This document shows, in pieces, positions 1-5,364 of a stretch of DNA of 5,364 nucleotides. Position 1 is the stretch's first letter; each line of letters starts with the position of its first letter. This stretch comes from Gammaproteobacteria bacterium (GTDB lineage Bacteria > Pseudomonadota > Gammaproteobacteria > SZUA-229). Where the stretch lies: positions 1 through 5,364 of the forward strand of contig DROB01000170.1 in assembly GCA_011321985.1 (NCBI GenBank). Reading direction: 5' to 3'. The translations under genes were made by a program, and so were the position numbers. Below the pieces are notes generated by a model, which was not told where the DNA came from, did no database searches, and worked only from the letters and a program-made list of their open reading frames with translations.

Positions 1-36
1 GAACGAGACGCTTCAATCGCCATAGGTGGCGAATAA
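1..36 (+). CDS. pilP: 3' end of an upstream gene, probably pilP (type IV pilus inner-membrane lipoprotein)
   Basis: Only the last 11 codons and a TAA stop (34-36) are present, reading ERDASIAIGGE. PilP proteins usually end shortly after a Trp-[Val/Ile]-Glu-Arg motif, so a tail starting Glu-Arg fits, and PilP is the gene normally found just before pilQ. PilP is a periplasmic lipoprotein linking the PilN/PilO inner-membrane complex to the PilQ secretin. The assignment rests on gene order plus this very short tail, so the reading frame is likely but the identity is inferred. Confidence 0.55.
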   Translation, partial: ERDASIAIGGE

Positions 37-87
37 TGGCCGGTGAACAGGATGCCAGCCATGACAATGCAATCATTGCGGGCACGC

Positions 88-91
88 GGAG
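88..91 (+). promoter_or_regulatory. Ribosome binding site deciding the pilQ start
   Basis: GGAG lies 6 bases before the ATG at 98. A TAA in the same frame at 92-94 rules out any start further upstream. This purine block is much better than anything before the alternative in-frame ATGs at 140 and 167, so it favours 98 as the start. Confidence 0.65.
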
Positions 92-97
92 TAAGAT

Positions 98-2341
98 ATG
101 TCAAAAATAACAACAAATAAACAATCGAATGGGCCAAGCATGAACTTTTATACCCCGATCAAATCAATGGGAAAACAACTATTGCAAGCAGTCACTCTGC
201 TATGTCTGTTAAGCTCTTTTGCCGCTGCCAGGACCACACCAGCGGAAGAGGGAAACACCAATGCTATCCAGTCCGTAGAATATTCAACTCTGCCTGGAAA
301 CCGGTTACAGATCAGCCTCGAATTAAGCGACGAGGCCGTCAGCCCATTAAGCTTCACTATCGACAATCCCGCTCGTATCGCCTTTGATTTTGCAGGAACC
401 AGTAGCAAGCTGCCCAAACGCTCTCAGCCCATCGGTATCGGTGTCGCTCAATCTATAACGACCATCTCAACAAAAACCAAGACACGCGTTATCCTGAACC
501 TGACCGAGGTCGTACCCTACCAGGTCACCACACAGGGTAAAAAAGTATTAATCACGCTCGATAGTGAATCGACAGGTGCTGCTTTTGATACTAGCAACAC
601 CACCAGCAGCACGCCTTCTGCCGCACCCCGGTTTTCCGATAAACCACGTGGGATCGAAAATATCGATTTCAGACGCGGTGAAGAAGGCGAAGGCCGTGTC
701 GTCATCAAACTGACCGAAGCCAATATCCCCATGGATATCAGTGAAGAGTTTGGCAAGGTCGTGGTGAAGTTTCTTGGCATCAAACTTCCGGAAGAATTGC
801 GTCAGACACTCGATGTACTCGACTTTGCAACACCGGTAAAATCGATCAGCAGTTTCGAAGAAGATGACAATGTAAGGATCGAGATAGAACCCGTCAACAA
901 CGATTATGAGCATGTCGCCTATCAGGCCAACAACATATTTACGATCGAATTAAAACCGATCAGTCAGGATGAACTGGAAGAGGTTAAAAAGGCAAAATTT
1001 GGCTATACCGGTGAGCGCCTGTCACTGAATTTCCAGGACATCCCGGTACGTGCGGTACTGCAGTTGATCGCTGATTTCACCAGTCTGAATGTCGTGGTCA
1101 GTGATTCTGTCGATGGCAATCTGACCCTGCGCCTGAAAAATGTCCCCTGGGATCAGGCGTTAGACATCATCCTGAAAGCCAAAGGTTTATCGAAACGCGA
1201 ATCAGGCACGGTCATGATGATCGCACCCAGTGAGGAGATTGCCGCCCAGGAAAAAATTGACCTGGAAGCACAACAGTCCATTACTGAACTAGCCCCCATC
1301 AGAAGTGCTTTCTTTACCATCAACTTTGCAAAAGTAACCGACCTGGCTGCACTATTTACTGGTGACGAGAGTGGCGGCGGTGACGGTGAAGACGGAGGAT
1401 CAACATCGACGGGCATGCTGAGTCCACGTGGTAGCGTCATCATCGATGAGCGAACCAATACCCTGATCATCAAAGATACCGAAGAAGTTATATCCGAAGT
1501 CCGACGCACGCTGGCGAAACTGGATATACCTATCCGTCAGGTCATGATCTCATCACGTATCGTCATCGCCACCGATGAGTTCACCAAAGAACTGGGGTCA
1601 CGTTTTGGTGTGACCAGCGCCAAATCAAACTCTAACGGTTTTGGAGCCACCACTGGTACATTCCAGGGTGCTGACACCATAGCTTCAAGTGGCATCAATA
1701 ATATAGCAACCGGCGGCTCACCTTCGCCATTTACATTACCCGGTGGGGTCACGGCGACCGATAGATTGAATGTAGACCTGGGAACCCCCAATGCTGCAGG
1801 CAGCCTGGCTTTCGCCGTATTGACCGGCAGCTCATTGATCGATCTGGAAATATCCGCGCTACAGGCAGAAAATGAAGGAGAAGTTATTTCCAGCCCGCGC
1901 GTGGTCACCGCTGATCGCCATGAAGCGCACATCGAGCAGGGTGTGGAAATCCCATACCTGTCAGCCACATCCAGTGGTGCGACCCAGGTGCAATTCAAAA
2001 AAGCGGTATTAAGTATCGAAGTCACACCACAGATCACACCAGATGACCGTGTCATCATGGACCTGTCCGTCAACAATGACACCGTCGGTGATATCTTCGC
2101 AGGTATCCCCAGCATCGACACCCGTGAAGTAACCACACAGGTCCTGGTCAATAACGGCGATACTGTCGTATTAGGCGGTATCTATGAACAGATCACTCGT
2201 AATGAGATCGACAAAGTGCCTTTCCTCGGCGACCTGCCCTTGATCGGTTATTTCTTCAGGCACACGCTGGAAAGCGACGAAAGACGAGAGCTGCTGATAT
2301 TTGTTACCCCTAAAATTCTTAAAGATGCACTTTCACTCTAG
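98..2341 (+). CDS. pilQ: Type IV pilus outer-membrane secretin PilQ
   Basis: PilQ forms the multimeric outer-membrane channel through which the type IV pilus is extended and retracted. The 747 residues show the full family layout. A signal peptide has its hydrophobic core near 28-44, with likely cleavage after AAA at 42-44. Two AMIN-type beta domains at about 55-155 and 185-288 (peptidoglycan binding in this family) are joined by a Ser/Thr-rich linker. An STN/N0 domain spans about 305-375. An N1 (secretin_N) domain at about 403-476 is interrupted by a Gly/Asp/Ser-rich loop at 422-440. The secretin pore domain covers about 570-742 and carries VVLGGIYE near 690 and the signature VPFLGDLPLIGYFFR at 707-721. 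Length is close to known PilQ proteins (roughly 710-770). The chosen start places about 24 residues before the signal-peptide core; Met15 and Met24 are possible alternatives but lack a good ribosome site. It lies 61 bases after pilP, as expected for one operon. No frameshift or missing domain is seen. Confidence 0.97.
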   Translation: MSKITTNKQSNGPSMNFYTPIKSMGKQLLQAVTLLCLLSSFAAARTTPAEEGNTNAIQSVEYSTLPGNRLQISLELSDEAVSPLSFTIDNPARIAFDFAGTSSKLPKRSQPIGIGVAQSITTISTKTKTRVILNLTEVVPYQVTTQGKKVLITLDSESTGAAFDTSNTTSSTPSAAPRFSDKPRGIENIDFRRGEEGEGRVVIKLTEANIPMDISEEFGKVVVKFLGIKLPEELRQTLDVLDFATPVKSISSFEEDDNVRIEIEPVNNDYEHVAYQANNIFTIELKPISQDELEEVKKAKFGYTGERLSLNFQDIPVRAVLQLIADFTSLNVVVSDSVDGNLTLRLKNVPWDQALDIILKAKGLSKRESGTVMMIAPSEEIAAQEKIDLEAQQSITELAPIRSAFFTINFAKVTDLAALFTGDESGGGDGEDGGSTSTGMLSPRGSVIIDERTNTLIIKDTEEVISEVRRTLAKLDIPIRQVMISSRIVIATDEFTKELGSRFGVTSAKSNSNGFGATTGTFQGADTIASSGINNIATGGSPSPFTLPGGVTATDRLNVDLGTPNAAGSLAFAVLTGSSLIDLEISALQAENEGEVISSPRVVTADRHEAHIEQGVEIPYLSATSSGATQVQFKKAVLSIEVTPQITPDDRVIMDLSVNNDTVGDIFAGIPSIDTREVTTQVLVNNGDTVVLGGIYEQITRNEIDKVPFLGDLPLIGYFFRHTLESDERRELLIFVTPKILKDALSL

Positions 2342-2360
2342 ATGATGACCGAACGAAAGA

Positions 2361-2367
2361 AAGGAAG
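2361..2367 (+). promoter_or_regulatory. Ribosome binding site of the lipoprotein gene
   Basis: AAGGAAG sits 8 bases before the ATG at 2376, within the 34-base pilQ-lipoprotein gap. It supports this start, which also gives an ideal lipoprotein signal peptide. The gap has no visible terminator, so co-transcription with pilQ is expected. Confidence 0.6.
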
Positions 2368-2375
2368 AAACGAAT

Positions 2376-3599
2376 ATGAATAACCGTTTTATCAAAATAC
2401 TGGCACTTGCGTCGAGCAGTGCATTATTTCTGTCAGGCTGCGGTAGCAGCAGCAACAGTGCCTTTCAATCGGGTGCTTCGGGTACCGATGCAAATTCAGG
2501 TACCATCTCACAGAAAAATTTCTCAATACTGACCGCCGATGTCGCACCCGCTGTCATCGATATCAGCACAGGAATTTTTACAAAGACCGATGTTGAACTG
2601 ACGGTTTTTATCGGCGACCGAAACAATCAGACACTCACAGATTCACACACCATCAACTTCGTAGCCGAATATGGACTGGTCGAACCCAACTGCGTGACCA
2701 AAGACGGTTCATGCAGCGTCACCTGGTCTGCCATCAAGCGTCCTGATCCAGGTGGCCCCGGTGATGATGGCCGTGTCACTATTACGGCTTTCACCACCGG
2801 TGAAGAAGGGTTTACCGATACCAATGGGAACGGTGTCTACGACGATGGCGATGCTGCCTTCGATGATCTGGACGAACCTTTTGTCGATGCCAATGAAGAT
2901 AATGTATTTAATGTGGGCGACACGATCATCGATGTAAAGAGCAGCGGTGATTCCACCGGTAAAAATCAGGTGCATGACTTCGCTGACGGCTTCTTTAACG
3001 GTGGGGGCTGCAAGCACTCAAGCCTGTGCAGCAGCAATAAATCGATCACCATCTTTGACTCAGTATCGATGTCTCTGGTTAGTGGCACAGCGAGCAGAAC
3101 CATCGGTGGCACGGTAACAGGCCTGCTCGGTGTCGATCTGATATTACAGAATAATGGTGGCGATGATCTGCCGATCACCGTAAACGGTAACTATACTTTT
3201 GCCACACCTGTAGAAGATGGCATGACCTACAACGTAACCGTATTATCCGAACCGAATACACCTAATCAGACATGCACTGTAGTGAATAAAACAGGGTCCG
3301 TTTCAGCCAATGTCACCAATGTAAATGTGACCTGTTCTACAAACACCTTCACCATAGCAGGTAATGTAACGGGACTTCCTGGTGGAGAAACCCTCACCTT
3401 GCAAAACAACGGCGGCGATAATCTGGTGATCAATGCAAATGGTGCCTTTATATTTGCCACACCGATAGCCGATGGTGCAACATATAACGTCACGGTATTA
3501 ACCGATCCGGCAACTGCGACCTGCACCCCTTCAGGCGGTACGGGAGCAGGCACCGTGTCAAATGCAGATGTCACCAACGTAACCATTGGCTGCATATAA
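2376..3599 (+). CDS. Repeat-containing Ig-like outer-membrane lipoprotein, function unknown
   Basis: I recognise no named family for the whole protein. The N-terminus is a clear lipoprotein signal: positive start, hydrophobic stretch, then lipobox LSGC with the acylated Cys at 22. Gly, not Asp, follows, which by the enterobacterial sorting rule predicts outer-membrane delivery. A Ser/Gly-rich tether (about 23-45) precedes an Ig-like domain (about 48-235). This contains a close Cys pair (106, 113) followed by a Trp, an acidic segment with two EF-hand-like loops (148-159 and 171-182), and a second Cys pair (212, 217). Two tandem repeats of about 80 residues follow (242-321 and 326-406), each with QNNGGD, FATP and YNVTVL motifs and two Cys. 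The gene is 34 bases after pilQ and ends before a terminator, so it is probably the last gene of the pilus transcript. An accessory role in pilus or surface function is inferred from position. It could equally be an unrelated exported protein that settled there. Confidence 0.85.
   Translation: MNNRFIKILALASSSALFLSGCGSSSNSAFQSGASGTDANSGTISQKNFSILTADVAPAVIDISTGIFTKTDVELTVFIGDRNNQTLTDSHTINFVAEYGLVEPNCVTKDGSCSVTWSAIKRPDPGGPGDDGRVTITAFTTGEEGFTDTNGNGVYDDGDAAFDDLDEPFVDANEDNVFNVGDTIIDVKSSGDSTGKNQVHDFADGFFNGGGCKHSSLCSSNKSITIFDSVSMSLVSGTASRTIGGTVTGLLGVDLILQNNGGDDLPITVNGNYTFATPVEDGMTYNVTVLSEPNTPNQTCTVVNKTGSVSANVTNVNVTCSTNTFTIAGNVTGLPGGETLTLQNNGGDNLVINANGAFIFATPIADGATYNVTVLTDPATATCTPSGGTGAGTVSNADVTNVTIGCI
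2817..2921 (+). other. Coding segment for two EF-hand-like acidic loops
   Basis: Residues 148-159 of the lipoprotein read DTNGNGVYDDGD, with D/N at loop positions 1, 3, 5, 9 and 12 and Gly at 6. Residues 171-182 read DANEDNVFNVGD, with D/N/D at 1, 3, 5 and Asp at 12. The linker adds further acids (DDLDE, 163-167). This spacing matches dockerin- or EF-hand-type calcium loops. Calcium binding is inferred, not shown. Confidence 0.6.
3099..3338 (+). repeat. Tandem protein repeat, copy 1 (lipoprotein residues 242-321)
   Basis: This copy begins TIGGTVTGL and contains LQNNGGDDL, FATPVEDG and YNVTVL, with Cys at 300 and 320. Aligned by hand to copy 2, I count about 38 identities over some 65 positions. 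The alternating hydrophobic pattern suggests a small beta-sandwich closed by a Cys-Cys bond. From memory, similar modules occur in many bacterial exported proteins. Confidence 0.85.
3351..3593 (+). repeat. Tandem protein repeat, copy 2 (lipoprotein residues 326-406)
   Basis: This copy begins TIAGNVTGL and contains LQNNGGDNL, FATPIADG and YNVTVL, with Cys at 383 and 406. It finishes one residue before the protein's C-terminus. At the DNA level the copies differ at many third-codon positions, so the duplication is not recent. Confidence 0.85.
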
Positions 3600-3603
3600 C
3601 GAT

Positions 3604-3631
3604 TTAACTCTTCGACAAATAGCAATATACT
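3604..3631 (+). promoter_or_regulatory. Candidate sigma-70 promoter for aroK-aroB
   Basis: A -10-like TATACT (3626-3631, five of six matches to TATAAT) follows a -35-like TTAACT (3604-3609, four of six matches to TTGACA) with a 16-base spacer. Transcription would start near 3638, inside the 5' arm of the terminator, about 50 bases before the aroK ATG. The surrounding DNA is AT-rich, so a chance match is quite possible. A promoter is expected here, since the terminator would otherwise cut aroK off from upstream transcription. Confidence 0.35.
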
Positions 3632-3673
3632 AAGCGACCTGCGCTTCTCAGTTTGAAGCAGGGTCGTTTTTTT
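3632..3673 (+). terminator. Rho-independent terminator after the pilus/lipoprotein genes
   Basis: Outer stem CGACC (3635-3639) pairs with GGTCG (3662-3666), and inner stem GCTTC (3642-3646) pairs with GAAGC (3655-3659). A small internal loop separates the stems and the hairpin loop is 8 bases. Seven T residues (3667-3673) follow, and AAG before the stem can extend the pairing into this tract. It lies 35 bases after the lipoprotein stop and ends 13 bases before aroK. Confidence 0.85.
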
Positions 3674-3686
3674 ATGTCCATACCTT

Positions 3687-4199
3687 ATGTCTAATCAAAA
3701 AAATATATTCCTGATCGGTTTGATGGGCACCGGTAAAACCACCGTGGGTCGCCAGTTATCCCGTAAACTGAAGCTGGCCTTTTACGATAGTGACCGCACC
3801 ATCGAGGAACGTACCGGCGTGGATATTTCACTCATCTTCGAAAAAGAAGGCGAAACCGGATTCAGAAAACGTGAGGCTGCTATCATCGACGAGCTCACCC
3901 AGAAAAAAAACATTATCCTCGCCACCGGTGGCGGTGCTATCCTCGACAGTGAAAACCGCAACCATCTGATCAATCGCGGTACGGTGTACTACCTGAAAAG
4001 CAACCTGAAGACCCTCGTCCAGCGTACCAGCAAAGACAAAAACAGACCCCTGCTGCACGCTGACGAACCCGCAGAAGCCATCCTGAGTCGTCTGCTGGAA
4101 CAGCGCGGCCCACTATACGAAGAAACGGCTGATTATGTCATCGAGACCGCAAACAACTCGATTCACGGTGTAATACAGGCTATTATAAAGACTCTTTAA
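3687..4199 (+). CDS. aroK: Shikimate kinase
   Basis: This cytoplasmic enzyme phosphorylates shikimate with ATP to shikimate 3-phosphate, the fifth step of chorismate synthesis. At 170 residues it has the usual size. Visible motifs are the Walker A loop GLMGTGKT (11-18), the shikimate-binding YDSD with Asp34 and Asp36, Arg60 in GFRKRE, the TGGG motif (80-83), the lid segment with Arg120-Pro-Leu-Leu, and Arg140 in the conserved RGPLYEE stretch. The ATG at 3687 is the only start that keeps the normal N-terminus; no in-frame start lies between it and the terminator. There is no recognisable Shine-Dalgarno before it, which is odd. It sits between the terminator and aroB, 36 bases before aroB. The motifs fit AroK or AroL; the position next to pilQ and aroB marks it as AroK. 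Confidence 0.97.
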   Translation: MSNQKNIFLIGLMGTGKTTVGRQLSRKLKLAFYDSDRTIEERTGVDISLIFEKEGETGFRKREAAIIDELTQKKNIILATGGGAILDSENRNHLINRGTVYYLKSNLKTLVQRTSKDKNRPLLHADEPAEAILSRLLEQRGPLYEETADYVIETANNSIHGVIQAIIKTL

Positions 4200-4235
4200 C
4201 CGGATAAGTTCCGTTGGACGACACACAGAAATAAA

Positions 4236-5318
4236 ATGACAACATTGACCGTTGACCTCGGCGAGCGCAGCTACCCCATATACATCGATAATGCCCTCCT
4301 CGGGCAGACCGAATTGCTAAAAAAGCATATCCCGGGTAACAGTGCCCTTATCGTCAGCAATAAAACTGTCGCACCACTGTATCTCGAAAAAACGCAGGCC
4401 ATGTTGTCCGGACTGAAACACCAGTCCGTCATACTTCCCGATGGCGAGAAATATAAAAACCTCGAAGTCTTAAACCAGATCTATGACGGCTTACTGCGTA
4501 ACCGCTTCGATCGCAACACCACCGTCATCGCGCTCGGTGGCGGTGTGGTCGGTGATATGGCTGGTTTTGCAGCGGCCAGCTATCAGCGCGGTGTTCACCT
4601 GATCCAGATTCCGACCACCCTGCTGTCTCAGGTCGACTCTTCTGTCGGTGGCAAAACCGGTGTCAATCATGCCCTGGGTAAAAATATGATAGGAGCTTTC
4701 TATCAACCCGGAGCCGTTATCGCCGATACCGATACGCTCGACACACTGCCAGATAGAGAGCTAAGTGCCGGTATTGCCGAGATCATCAAGTATGGCCTGA
4801 TCTGTAACCGTGATTTTTTTGACTGGCTGGAAAAAAACATGTCGGTCCTGCTGGCGCGTGACAAAAAAGCACTGCGTTATGCCATCGAAACCTCATGCCA
4901 GACAAAAGCCGATGTAGTCGCTGCAGACGAGCGTGAGAGTGGTAAGCGTGCTTTACTCAACCTGGGCCATACTTTCGGCCATGCCATCGAGAATGGACTG
5001 GGTTATGGTGAATGGTTGCACGGTGAGGCTATCGGTGCGGGCATGTGTATGGCGGCGACCATGTCTCAGCAGATGGACTGGATGAGCGAAGAAGACACCG
5101 CACGCACCATCACGCTGATAGAACAGGCAAAACTTCCCAGCAAAGCACCCTCATCCATGACCACAGAAAATTTCCGCAAACTCATGGCCGTCGATAAAAA
5201 AGTACTGGATGGCGTATTGCGTCTGGTCCTGATGAAGGGCATCGGACAGTCGCTGGTCACTGATGATTATACTTCAGAGGCTCTCACCCGGGCTATCGAA
5301 TCATCATTCGCGGTCTGA
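4236..5318 (+). CDS. aroB: 3-Dehydroquinate synthase
   Basis: AroB converts DAHP to 3-dehydroquinate, the second step of the shikimate pathway, using NAD+ and a divalent metal in the cytoplasm. The 360 residues match the family length (E. coli about 362). Motifs seen are DGEKYKN (69-75), the glycine-rich GGGVVGDMAGF (101-111), the long conserved block IPTTLLSQVDSSVGGKTGVN (125-144), and AEIIKYG (181-187). Metal ligands are Glu182, His245 in LGHTFGHA, and His262 in LHGEA. All key residues are present. The ATG at 4236 gives a normal N-terminus (TLTVDLGERSYPI); the sequence before it (ACAGAAATAAA) is only a weak ribosome site. A 36-base gap without a terminator links it to aroK, so the two are almost certainly co-transcribed. 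Confidence 0.98.
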   Translation: MTTLTVDLGERSYPIYIDNALLGQTELLKKHIPGNSALIVSNKTVAPLYLEKTQAMLSGLKHQSVILPDGEKYKNLEVLNQIYDGLLRNRFDRNTTVIALGGGVVGDMAGFAAASYQRGVHLIQIPTTLLSQVDSSVGGKTGVNHALGKNMIGAFYQPGAVIADTDTLDTLPDRELSAGIAEIIKYGLICNRDFFDWLEKNMSVLLARDKKALRYAIETSCQTKADVVAADERESGKRALLNLGHTFGHAIENGLGYGEWLHGEAIGAGMCMAATMSQQMDWMSEEDTARTITLIEQAKLPSKAPSSMTTENFRKLMAVDKKVLDGVLRLVLMKGIGQSLVTDDYTSEALTRAIESSFAV

Positions 5319-5333
5319 GCCGAAGTAATAATC

Positions 5334-5364
5334 ATGAGCGATCCGAAACAAACCAGCACGACCA
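5334..5364 (+). CDS. 5' end of the next gene, cut by the window edge
   Basis: An ATG at 5334, 15 bases after the aroB stop, opens a frame reading MSDPKQTSTT to the window end. A GAAG (5322-5325) 8 bases before it could be a weak ribosome site. In many Gammaproteobacteria aroB is followed by a damX-like gene encoding a SPOR-domain or AAA-ATPase protein, which is a reasonable guess here. Ten residues cannot identify it. Confidence 0.45.
   Translation, partial: MSDPKQTSTT

Noticed and set aside
65..79. Short dyad CAATG-CAAT-CATTG before the pilQ ribosome site
   Set aside because: A 5-base-pair stem without a U-tract or extended symmetry is too weak to call a hairpin or an operator.
36..110. 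24-codon frame whose ATG overlaps the upstream TAA stop (TAATG)
   Set aside because: It has no evident ribosome site of its own, ends inside the pilQ start region in another frame, and its peptide resembles nothing I know. The overlap is probably chance.
182..208. Cys36 of PilQ as a possible lipoprotein acylation site
   Set aside because: The preceding residues are T-L-L. A lipobox needs a small residue (Gly, Ala or Ser) just before the Cys, and an ordinary signal-peptidase site (AAA) follows at 42-44.
1537..2151. Long antisense open frame of 204 codons opposite the PilQ pore region
   Set aside because: The + strand codes for a fully conserved secretin domain here. The antisense product shows no recognisable domain and is Ser/Thr/Val-rich, as expected from mirrored codon bias.
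2709..3017. Antisense frame of 102 codons opposite the lipoprotein gene
   Set aside because: The + strand frame has a lipobox, internal repeats and motifs that establish it as the real gene; the antisense frame has no such support.
4198..4216. Small inverted repeat after aroK (CGGA...TCCG)
   Set aside because: The stem is only four to six pairs with a bulge and has no following T-run, so it is not a terminator.

Overview
The window is the junction between a type IV pilus assembly operon and the shikimate-pathway pair aroK-aroB. All genes are on the + strand. The order pilP(end)-pilQ-[extra gene]-aroK-aroB-[next gene] is the classic pilMNOPQ-aroKB arrangement of Gammaproteobacteria, so a gammaproteobacterium is the best guess. 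Base composition looks moderate by eye, near half GC. I cannot name a genus.

Layout: 1-36 holds the last codons of an upstream gene, most likely pilP. 98-2341 is pilQ, encoding the outer-membrane secretin through which the pilus fibre passes. 2376-3599 is a gene for a 407-residue lipoprotein that I would not expect between pilQ and aroK. It has a lipobox, an Ig-like N-terminal half carrying two EF-hand-like acidic loops, and two tandem C-terminal repeats of about 80 residues. 3632-3673 is a convincing intrinsic terminator, preceded by a weak candidate promoter. 3687-4199 is aroK (shikimate kinase) and 4236-5318 is aroB (3-dehydroquinate synthase). 5334-5364 is the first ten codons of a further gene cut by the window edge.

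Functionally, pilQ and the lipoprotein gene probably form the tail of the pilus transcript: 34 bases separate them and a terminator follows the lipoprotein. aroK and aroB then make a separate or partly read-through unit, supplying two steps of chorismate synthesis. The most notable content is the lipoprotein. Its position suggests an exported, possibly calcium-dependent partner of the pilus machine, but that role rests on location and motifs only. The rest is well-known housekeeping and pilus biology. I see no RNA gene, CRISPR array, insertion sequence or phage feature, and no gap longer than 90 bases between genes.
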